Shown here in pieces: positions 1-5,862 of a DNA stretch of 29,054 bases (its first letter is position 1; every line of letters begins with the position of its first letter). A program made the position numbers and the translations under genes. The DNA comes from CAZWCE01 sp964632505. Its GTDB lineage: Bacteria; Planctomycetota; Planctomycetia; Pirellulales; Thermoguttaceae. The stretch is taken from positions 1 to 29,054 of the forward strand of contig CAZWCE010000032.1 in the NCBI GenBank assembly GCA_964632505.1, in the 5' to 3' direction. Below the pieces are notes generated by a model. That model had not been told where the DNA came from, ran no database searches, and saw only the letters and a program-made list of their open reading frames with translations.

Positions 1-21
1 ACGAGAGTGCTTTTTTGGCAT
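1..21 (-). CDS. 5' end of an unidentified gene (partial)
   Basis: An ATG at 21-19 on the minus strand is preceded by a good Shine-Dalgarno sequence (ACAGGAG at 27-33, spacing 5). It opens a frame reading M-P-K-K-H-S-R before the window ends. Only seven codons are visible, so the product cannot be named. The call rests on the ribosome binding site and the open frame. A basic start like this is common in small ribosomal or nucleic-acid-binding proteins, but that is not evidence of function. Confidence 0.45.
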
Positions 22-135
22 GTGAACTCCTGTAAGATCATCCATTACTCCGTATGCTACGGAAAATAGATTTTACAGAAGCTCCATTTTTTGTCAACAA
101 ATCGCCGTAAGTGATTGCTATCAAAAGAATTAAAG

Positions 136-209
136 CACGCCCGATAGGATTCGAACCTATAACCCTCGGTTCCGAAGACCGATGCGCTATCCAGTTGCGC
201 CACGGGCGC
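136..209 (-). tRNA. tRNA-Arg (anticodon UCG)
   Basis: The reverse complement folds as a 74-nt cloverleaf. The acceptor arms are GCGCCCG and CGGGCGT with G discriminator; the first pair is G-U. The anticodon stem is TCGGT/ACCGA around the loop CTTCGGA, giving anticodon TCG, which reads CGA arginine codons. The T arm holds the usual GGTTCGAATCC. CCA is not encoded. The gene lies between the partial gene at the left edge and rpiB, all on the same strand. Confidence 0.95.
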
Positions 210-341
210 GTATGTCCATGATCAAAAAGAAGTGTACCAGATTTTGGAGCGAACTCAAGTATCTAAATCGTACCGGGGTTTGAAAACCGGAAATCGTAGC
301 TCCGGCAAAGAATCTCCCGTGTATTTCCAGAAAAAAGCGAT

Positions 342-803
342 TCAGGGACACTTGTGATGATGGCGATTCTGCTCGATTTCCTGAAGGATTCTCAGGCGTT
401 TCGCGTGACGCCCGCCATCAAACGGGGTGGCAAGCCATCTTTGAACCAGATGCTCGGAGTTGCGTTCACTGAGCATGTCGCCGGAGAGGCATAGGATGTT
501 CGCGTCGTTATGTCTCCGGCTCAATTCGACCGTCATGTCGTCATGGCAGGGAGCCGCGCGAACGCCGGGAAAGCGATTCGCCGTGATGCACATGCCGATG
601 CCGGTCCCACAGATGAGAATGGCCGTTTCGACCTTCCGGAGGGAAACGAGGCGAGCGACCGACGACGCCACCTCGGGATAATCGATGCTTACCGGCTTCG
701 AAGTTCCCAAATCGAGAACATCGTACTTCTGAGATACCAAATAATCGATGATCGCCTGTCGGAGAGTCACACCCCGGTGATCGCTTCCTATCGCTATTTG
801 CAT
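342..803 (-). CDS. rpiB: Ribose-5-phosphate isomerase B (RpiB/LacA/LacB family)
   Basis: This cytosolic enzyme interconverts ribose 5-phosphate and ribulose 5-phosphate in the non-oxidative pentose phosphate pathway. The 153-residue protein has the usual family length. Visible motifs are SDHRG (residues 7-11, substrate-binding Asp8-His9), ICGTGIGM with the catalytic cysteine at 65, HND at 98-100, and GGRHAKR at 130-136 with Arg132 and Arg136 for phosphate binding. These sit one residue before the E. coli equivalents Cys66, His99, Arg133 and Arg137, so the active site looks complete and is of the cysteine type. The ATG at 803 is supported by AGAAGG at 811-816, spacing 7. The next gene upstream on the same strand is 519 bases away, so it is probably transcribed on its own. 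The C-terminus is His-rich (R-H-H-H-K). LacAB or an allose-phosphate role cannot be excluded from sequence alone. Confidence 0.93.
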   Translation of the reverse strand: MQIAIGSDHRGVTLRQAIIDYLVSQKYDVLDLGTSKPVSIDYPEVASSVARLVSLRKVETAILICGTGIGMCITANRFPGVRAAPCHDDMTVELSRRHNDANILCLSGDMLSERNSEHLVQRWLATPFDGGRHAKRLRILQEIEQNRHHHKCP

Positions 804-1088
804 CGACTCACCTTCTTCTGTTCTTTCGTCGGGAGATCTACAATGTCCGCAACGCCGGCGCGGGCTATCATACTATGTTCTCCAAAAGCAGCGTTGATAA
901 ATATGGGAAATGGACACGAACGGCGTCATCGTCGATGTTAGGGTATTGTTATCGAGCGAGCGAAAGAGAACTCTTTCCCAAAGGCCTCGCCAAGCTCGCT
1001 GGAAGCGGTTCGGAGGCTGTTTTCGATCATTGCTGAATTGTTTGGAGGACGTTCACCACAGTTAAGCAGGCATGGGGACAACTGTTGT

Positions 1089-1103
1089 ATGTTCAAGGAA
1101 CAT
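1089..1103. promoter_or_regulatory. Palindrome at the candidate rpiB promoter (possible operator)
   Basis: ATGTTC-AAG-GAACAT is a perfect inverted repeat with 6-base arms and a 3-base centre. It overlaps the first two bases of the -10 complement and covers the expected transcription start, which is where a repressor would act. No known regulator is assigned. Confidence 0.35.
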
Positions 1104-1129
1104 TATATCAGAGATGCTCACGAAAACAA
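1102..1129 (-). promoter_or_regulatory. Candidate promoter for rpiB
   Basis: On the minus strand a perfect -10 hexamer TATAAT (1102-1107) follows TTGTTT (1124-1129) at a 16-base spacing. The -35 matches the sigma-70 consensus at only three of six positions. It lies about 300 bases upstream of the rpiB start codon, which would give a long leader. Planctomycete promoters are poorly characterised, so this is tentative. Confidence 0.3.
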
Positions 1130-1322
1130 TAGGTCGGCGTAAGGAGGGAGGGGCGTTCTCGGTGGCGAATCCTCTCTGCGAAGGGGGGCGGCATGGGGGG
1201 GTGCTTTCCGTCGCCCTTGAGGTTCAGAACCCGCCGATCTAAAGGGAAACGAATGTCTCGGGAAAGACCATTCATCCTGGTTGGACGTTTCCGCCACATG
1301 AGAGACCAGGGGGCGAAGTCAC

Positions 1323-2111
1323 CTAAAAAGTTGGGTTGGCAGCTCCTCCGTTGGCGGTGATGTTCTGTGCGTTGAGGAATTTTCCTTGCGGTGATGCCAA
1401 AAAGGCCAGGATTTCGGCGATCTCCTCCGGCTTCCCCCACCGTTTGAGCAGCGAATCCCTCTCCGCTCGTTTTTGCATCCGGGGAGATGCTTTTTCGCCC
1501 CATCGGGTTTTGATCCACCCAGGAGAAACGCAGTTAACCCTCACTTCGGGGGATAGTGAATGGGCCAGCGATCTGGAAAAAGCGACCACCGCTCCTTTCG
1601 CGGCGGCATAGAGTTGAGCAGTTTGGCCGGCCATGCCTCGTTCGATGCCGTCCCATCCCAGTGTAAGAATGACCGAATCGGCCCGACCACGCATTCGCTC
1701 TCCGAATTGACGGCAAAGGTCGATCGTCGCATGGACGTCGAGCTCCCAAAGGGCCTGGAGTTTCTCATCGAAGGAGCGTTTTTTCATCTTTTCCGACATC
1801 AGGTCGACCCCGGCGGCGTGAATCAGAATGTCGACCCGGCCTTGCTGCCTCCAACACTGTTCGATCAGCGTTTTGCGGAAGGAAGATTCTCGAAGATCTC
1901 CAGAGATCGACCATGCCCGACCGCCATCTTTTTCAAGCTCTGTTTGGAGGTCACCGACTAAATCGACATTTCGGTAGGCGTGCAGCATGACCGTGGCCCC
2001 GCCCCGATGCAATGCTCGAGCCGTCGCCCGACCGATTCCGCCCGAGCTTCCGGTCACCAAAGCGACTTTTCCGGCAAAAGGTTGTCGACGAGAAGAGGAA
2101 TCTTTGTTCAT
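1323..2111 (-). CDS. Short-chain dehydrogenase/reductase (FabG-like SDR)
   Basis: This is a classical-type Rossmann-fold SDR of 262 residues, the usual length. Cofactor binding is shown by TGSSGGIG (residues 20-27) and HAAG (98-101, in place of NNAG). The active-site Y-x-x-x-K is Tyr168-Lys172 in YAAAKG, followed by SPGWIKT (the usual PG motif) and a C-terminal NANGG-type end. Two catalytic positions are atypical: the usual Asn is Asp125 in ELDVHAT, and no Ser lies 13 residues before Tyr168; the strand reads ILTLGWDG instead. I choose the ATG at 2111 because AAGG at 2121-2124 is 9 bases from it but only 3 from the alternative TTG at 2117. The substrate is unknown; FabG, sugar or polyol dehydrogenase roles are all possible. 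It lies 123 bases downstream of galE with a candidate terminator between them. Confidence 0.85.
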   Translation of the reverse strand: MNKDSSSRRQPFAGKVALVTGSSGGIGRATARALHRGGATVMLHAYRNVDLVGDLQTELEKDGGRAWSISGDLRESSFRKTLIEQCWRQQGRVDILIHAAGVDLMSEKMKKRSFDEKLQALWELDVHATIDLCRQFGERMRGRADSVILTLGWDGIERGMAGQTAQLYAAAKGAVVAFSRSLAHSLSPEVRVNCVSPGWIKTRWGEKASPRMQKRAERDSLLKRWGKPEEIAEILAFLASPQGKFLNAQNITANGGAANPTF

Positions 2112-2120
2112 ATCCAAACG

Positions 2121-2124
2121 CCTT
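2121..2124 (-). promoter_or_regulatory. Ribosome binding site deciding the SDR start
   Basis: AAGG on the minus strand, 9 bases before the ATG at 2111. The TTG two codons further upstream would leave only 3 bases, so the shorter protein is preferred. The site directly abuts the T run of the candidate terminator. Confidence 0.5.
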
Positions 2125-2126
2125 GC

Positions 2127-2171
2127 AAAAAAAAAGAATGCTTTGGCTCGTTTTCGTTTCCGAGAAAAAGC
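2127..2171 (-). terminator. Candidate intrinsic terminator downstream of galE
   Basis: On the minus strand, GCTTT-tt-CTCG pairs with CGAG-cc-AAAGC: a 5 bp and a 4 bp stem separated by a 2x2 internal loop, with a 10-base loop. After four bases comes a run of nine T (2127-2135). The stem is weak, but the position between galE and the next gene fits. It ends only a few bases before the SDR ribosome binding site, so an attenuator role is also possible. Confidence 0.4.
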
Positions 2172-2234
2172 CTCTTCGGGAATCGATGAATCATGGAAGA
2201 AAAGTGACCGAGAGCGGAGAGTTTAGGGGGATCC

Positions 2235-3239
2235 TCAGTCGGCGGATTCTCCTTTTTCATATCCATGGGGATGGGCCTGATGCCATTTCCAGGCACTTTC
2301 CATGATCGTCTCGATCTCGGTGAAGCGGGGCTTCCACCCCAATTCCTTCTGGATTTTCTCCGAACTGGCGTAAAGCGACGCGGGATCGCCCGGCCGCCGC
2401 GCTCCATATTCGGTCGGGATTTTGCGACCGGTCACGATTTCGGCGGCGCGAAGCACCTCCTTGACGGAGTGGCCACGACCGATGCCGAGATTGTAAAAAC
2501 GTCCTTCACCGTCGGAGAGCGATTCCATCGTGAGAATATGGGCGGAAATCAGGTCCTCGACATGCACATAATCCCGAATGCAGGTGCCGTCGGGCGTGGG
2601 ATAATCGGTTCCGAAGACCGTGATCTTCTCCCGTTGTCCCATCGCCGCGAAGAGGAGATTCGGCACTAGATGCGTCTCCGGATCGTGGTCCTCGCCGAGC
2701 GTTCCGTCGGAAGCGGCACCCGCCACGTTGAAATACCGAAGTGCCGCGAAGCCGAAACCGGGATCGCCGGCGCCCAGGTCCTCGAGAATCCGTTCAACAC
2801 ACCATTTCGACCGGCCGTAGGGATTGATAGGTGCCTGAGGAAATGATTCTTGGATCGGCATCTCCTCGGGTTCACCGTACGTCGCCGCGGTGGAGCTGAA
2901 GACGAATCGCTTCGTGTCCGCGTTTTGCATCGCCTGAAGCAGGCTCATCGCCCCGGCGGTATTGTTTTGGTAGTACCGCAGAGGTTCTCGGACGGATTCT
3001 CCCACGTACGTCAGCGCGGCGAAGTGCATGACGCATTCGATCCGGTGTTCGCTCAGAATTTCCGCGATCTTCTCGGTCGCAGCCAGATCAACCTGGAAAA
3101 AAGGGACCTCCTCCGGCACGGCTTCGCGGTGTCCTCGACAAAGATTGTCGAGCACCACGACCCGATGTCCCTCGGAAATGAGTTGATGGACTGCATGCGA
3201 GCCGATGTAGCCCGCTCCTCCGGTGACCAGTACCTGCAC
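2235..3239 (-). CDS. galE: UDP-glucose 4-epimerase
   Basis: This cytosolic NAD-dependent enzyme interconverts UDP-glucose and UDP-galactose in the Leloir pathway, supplying galactose for polysaccharide and glycoconjugate synthesis. The 334-residue protein has the usual length for the extended SDR family. It shows TGGAGYIG (residues 6-13) for NAD binding, DNL at 31-33 for the NAD ribose, SSTAATYG (115-122) with Thr117 at the usual Ser/Thr position, and Tyr141-x-x-x-Lys145 in NPYGRSK. RRPGDP and LGWKPRF near the C-terminus are typical of GalE. The start is GTG at 3239, supported by AAAGGAG at 3246-3252 with spacing 6. It is 236 bases downstream of the hydrolase gene and has its own candidate promoter. 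Activity on the N-acetylated UDP-sugars cannot be judged by eye. Confidence 0.93.
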   Translation of the reverse strand: MQVLVTGGAGYIGSHAVHQLISEGHRVVVLDNLCRGHREAVPEEVPFFQVDLAATEKIAEILSEHRIECVMHFAALTYVGESVREPLRYYQNNTAGAMSLLQAMQNADTKRFVFSSTAATYGEPEEMPIQESFPQAPINPYGRSKWCVERILEDLGAGDPGFGFAALRYFNVAGAASDGTLGEDHDPETHLVPNLLFAAMGQREKITVFGTDYPTPDGTCIRDYVHVEDLISAHILTMESLSDGEGRFYNLGIGRGHSVKEVLRAAEIVTGRKIPTEYGARRPGDPASLYASSEKIQKELGWKPRFTEIETIMESAWKWHQAHPHGYEKGESAD

Positions 3240-3245
3240 GTCCGT

Positions 3246-3252
3246 CTCCTTT
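3246..3252 (-). promoter_or_regulatory. Strong ribosome binding site for the GTG start of galE
   Basis: AAAGGAG lies 6 bases before GTG. The protein begins directly with the Rossmann strand M-Q-V-L-V-T-G-G, so no other start is plausible. Confidence 0.75.
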
Positions 3253-3391
3253 CACGGAAATTCACGAATATGGAACGATTCAGCCTACTCAGGAAGCCGC
3301 TTCTTCGAGCCGTCAGGGCCGAGGGGCGGATTCGGCAAATGATCCCGACGACAAGAGACGGCGTGTGATCGGAACAGCGTCTGAACGATTT

Positions 3392-3397
3392 ATTATA
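3392..3397 (-). promoter_or_regulatory. Candidate -10 element for galE
   Basis: A perfect TATAAT on the minus strand in an AT-rich patch between the hydrolase stop and galE, about 150 bases before the galE start codon. No good -35 hexamer lies at 16-18 bases (best is TGGCGA), so this is only a candidate. Confidence 0.3.
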
Positions 3398-3475
3398 TGT
3401 CGTGCGGATGAGATCGCCAGTCGGGGAGGGCAAAGCGATTTTCGGCAGAAGGACGACGTGTTGCAGTGAATCGAA

Positions 3476-4672
3476 TTATTGTGAAACGCCGGGGGAAGAG
3501 GCTTCCCGGGAGGCCGTTTCGGGAGTGACCGACGGTTTCTTCTCGGAGAAAGAACGTCCCGGCGTCTCGATTTGGAGGTGTCTTTCCAACCGTCCCCATC
3601 CCCGCACCATCGAATGACATTGGCCTGTTTCCAGTAGACCCAGTGCCAGTGGATCATCTTTCAAATGGGCATCGAGAAAGAGGGTCGAGAACCGGCATAT
3701 GAGAGATTGGTAGCGACGATCGTTCTCCGAACGCGATTCCAAAAAATGGCCCCCGTAGACCATGTGGTCGGCCCCGAAAAGGGTCAGGAGATATTTCGCC
3801 TTCGATGAGCAGTGATCGAAGGGAATACGACGTTGCCAAGCTTTCGTGTCGCCGACAATACCGTCATCTTCGGTTCCACGGATGAAAAGGCTGGGAACCG
3901 ATACCATCGGATAAACCTGAGAGGGATGGGGAGAAGGCAAAACCGGGGGACTCATGGCGATCAAGGCCCGTATACGCGGGTCGGGCTCGGCGGTTCGGCG
4001 ACCGGGGGGAGTTTGCCCGGCCAGGATCAGGCTGCCGAGCGCCCCTAAGTCATAGCCGGCGACTGCAATGCAACTTAAGTTCACCTTTTCCCCGAATTCC
4101 GGTGATTCTTCCGCGTATGTCTCCAGGCGATCAAGGACGAAGCGCACGTCATCGACTCTCTGTCGGCCGGATCGCTGATGCCGATAATGATCCCGGAGTG
4201 ATTGCATGGGAAAAAACTTGCCTTTCCAGATCGATTCGTCGCTCCCTGGGTGATGGATCAAAATCGCCGCATAACCGTTCGCGGCCCAGTGCCATCCTAG
4301 GTAACTGCAACGCTCGGAAGAACTTCCGAATCCGTGTGAGAGCAAAACGACCGGGCAGGGAAGAGGGGAGTGGTTGGGAAAATAAAGGTGCACCGGAAGG
4401 TTTCGATGACGTGTCGGATCACGCCAATCGAGGACTCGATGGGTCAAGTCACGCGAACGGTGACAGTGTTGTCGTCGCCGGTAGTCCAGCAGAAGAGCGT
4501 GATTTTCCGACGCGTTTTCCACCGAGTCGCGATTTCCCTGGGTGGGGGCAGATGAGATCTGTCCCAAGATGGTGTCGCTGAGCAGAAGATGGAGCAACAG
4601 GGCGAGAAATACGCTGAAATACCTCGCGGCAGAGCTCCTAACTCCTTCCGAAAAGATCCCAACCAAATGCAT
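3476..4672 (-). CDS. Secreted alpha/beta hydrolase, dienelactone hydrolase/PAF-acetylhydrolase-like, Asp at the nucleophile position
   Basis: The 398-residue protein starts with an N-terminal hydrophobic segment (about residues 18-38, rich in L, F and V), read as a signal peptide or anchor, so it probably acts in the envelope. The fold is indicated by PVVLLSHGFGSSSE (about 107-120; oxyanion region), GYDLGALGS at the nucleophile elbow (206-214), PSLFIRGTEDDG (about 260-271) carrying candidate acid residues, and GADHMVYGG with the candidate catalytic His303. The elbow is G-x-D-x-G, with Asp208 where serine hydrolases have Ser. The tail after about residue 350 is low-complexity, rich in S, E and P. 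The ATG at 4672 is chosen over the adjacent TTG because AAGGA at 4679-4683 is 6 bases away, versus 3 for TTG. The substrate is unknown. It may be an enzyme with altered chemistry or an inactive relative. Confidence 0.75.
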   Translation of the reverse strand: MHLVGIFSEGVRSSAARYFSVFLALLLHLLLSDTILGQISSAPTQGNRDSVENASENHALLLDYRRRQHCHRSRDLTHRVLDWRDPTRHRNLPVHLYFPNHSPLPCPVVLLSHGFGSSSERCSYLGWHWAANGYAAILIHHPGSDESIWKGKFFPMQSLRDHYRHQRSGRQRVDDVRFVLDRLETYAEESPEFGEKVNLSCIAVAGYDLGALGSLILAGQTPPGRRTAEPDPRIRALIAMSPPVLPSPHPSQVYPMVSVPSLFIRGTEDDGIVGDTKAWQRRIPFDHCSSKAKYLLTLFGADHMVYGGHFLESRSENDRRYQSLICRFSTLFLDAHLKDDPLALGLLETGQCHSMVRGWGRLERHLQIETPGRSFSEKKPSVTPETASREASSPGVSQ

Positions 4673-4678
4673 CAATGA

Positions 4679-4683
4679 TCCTT
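4679..4683 (-). promoter_or_regulatory. Ribosome binding site deciding the hydrolase start
   Basis: AAGGA on the minus strand, 6 bases before the ATG at 4672 and only 3 before the TTG at 4675. Confidence 0.5.
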
Positions 4684-5562
4684 AACTATTGAATGGGTAA
4701 AAATTTGAAATGCGGAAAATCCGGGAGCCTGGAAAATTGTTGTTTTGGACAGGAATGATTGTGGTTATCTATTCCTTTAGGGCAGAACACGATATAGAGC
4801 TTCCAACAGATTTCTCTTTTCGTCATGGGGCAATCCCTTCGGGGAATCATTGAGCAGATCGCCCCCTCCAAAAAATATGGGGTTTTGATATCTTGTTCAA
4901 TTCGTATTTGGAGAGATCGTTTGCAGGAAATCGGTTCGGCAGATGGCATCGGAGGTTTCCCGATGTTCTTATGAGACAGTATTTTACGATCACTCTGGAA
5001 AGAAGATTTCTCCTACGGTTCGATGGTCCTTCCTCTTTTTATCGGACGCCGGGATGCTCGGTCTTGGGTATTTCTCCTGATCCGCCGGTCCCTCATAAAA
5101 ACAGACGGCCCGAGCTTGGCACGGTTTATCCCTCGGGATGGGAGCGAAACCCCACGGATTCGCAGCCTTCCCCGTTCCTCCGGCGCGACCCATCCATGTT
5201 GGTAAGGGACCAGGGAATGGCAGGATTTCTCGAAAAGGGTTCCCCAAACGGCCGTTTTCTCTTGAAACCGGGAGGTGATGTGCCATAAATCGTTTCCATT
5301 AAAGCGCTTATGGCGTATCGGAGAAAAATGGAGAAATCCTCAAAATTGATGGAACTTGAACGATCCTCCCAGCATCGAAATATCGGCCCTTTCCATCAAA
5401 ATCCACCAAAGTCACGATTTAGGCGGGTCTTTTTCTCTCGTCGTCGCTTGTCTGTCCGCTCGTCTACGAGGCTCGCCGGATGAAAAAGTGATTGGTTGGG
5501 CAGTGTTCGATCGGCTGATCGTGATTAAAATAACGGTTTTGGGGAATTTGGGATGTTTTCTG

Positions 5563-5591
5563 TTGATTTTTTCCTTTGCTTAAATTTTAAT
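5563..5591 (+). promoter_or_regulatory. Candidate promoter for the giant gene
   Basis: TTGATT (5563-5568) and TTTAAT (5586-5591) are separated by 17 bases, matching the sigma-70 consensus at 4/6 and 5/6 positions. The AT-rich patch is the most promoter-like part of the intergenic region. It would give a leader of about 270 bases. An overlapping weaker pair (TTGCTT at 5576-5581, TATAGC at 5599-5604, spacing 17) is an alternative. Confidence 0.3.
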
Positions 5592-5847
5592 CGAATCTTA
5601 TAGCTTTACTTTTTTGGATTATTTGACTTGTTTCGACACTCGGCTACGCGAGATCCCTTGGGCGCGGAGTTCGAGAATCACAGATGTTTCCGTGCTGTTT
5701 TTGGTGGAACCTTCGTCGGAGTCCCTCAGCCCAGCCGTTTTCCCAGGGGTTTGTAGGAATCATCATGTTTGGGGATGGAATCCGATAGAAGAGTTTTTTT
5801 TGCACGAGTACCATGCGTTCGATTTCCGGCTATTCGGAGGTCTTTTC

Positions 5848-5854
5848 TGAGGAG
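5848..5854 (+). promoter_or_regulatory. Ribosome binding site of the giant gene
   Basis: TGAGGAG, 8 bases before the ATG at 5863. It is the only good site near the start of the frame and fixes the N-terminus ahead of the LEPR-like motif. Confidence 0.7.
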
Positions 5855-5862
5855 ATGAATCG

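Larger units (their letters stand above)
804..1322. other. Intergenic region upstream of rpiB, no gene seen
   Basis: These 519 bases lie between rpiB and the end of the dehydrogenase gene. Open frames here lack a family resemblance or a convincing ribosome binding site. The supportable content is a candidate minus-strand promoter at 1102-1129 and a palindrome at 1089-1103, listed separately. The stretch at about 1140-1210 is rich in G runs. I see no tRNA, no small RNA gene and no mobile-element ends. Confidence 0.5.
4673..5862. other. Long divergent intergenic region, no convincing gene
   Basis: About 1.19 kb separates the leftward hydrolase from the rightward giant gene. Short open frames exist on both strands, but none has a recognisable family or a good ribosome binding site. 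One plus-strand frame (5356-5583) ends in a hydrophobic stretch, which is not enough to call it. Base composition turns AT-rich at about 5500-5620, where a candidate promoter lies. A gene remnant or a leader RNA cannot be excluded. Confidence 0.5.

Noticed and set aside
136..209. tRNA-Arg as an integration (att) site
   Set aside because: No integrase gene and no direct repeat of the tRNA 3' end are seen in the window.
1108..1518. Minus-strand frame of 136 codons overlapping the end of the SDR gene
   Set aside because: It overlaps a well-supported gene in another frame, is rich in R and P, and resembles no family.
4820..4850. Short hairpin with a TTCG loop (TCCC-TTCG-GGGA)
   Set aside because: The stem is only four pairs and no T run follows on either strand, so it does not support a terminator.
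4893..5288. Plus-strand frame of 131 codons in the divergent gap
   Set aside because: No ribosome binding site of note, no recognisable domain, and another frame on the opposite strand is equally open.
5356..5583. Plus-strand frame of 75 codons with a hydrophobic C-terminal end
   Set aside because: The hydrophobic part is encoded by the AT-rich promoter-like patch; no good ribosome binding site and no family.
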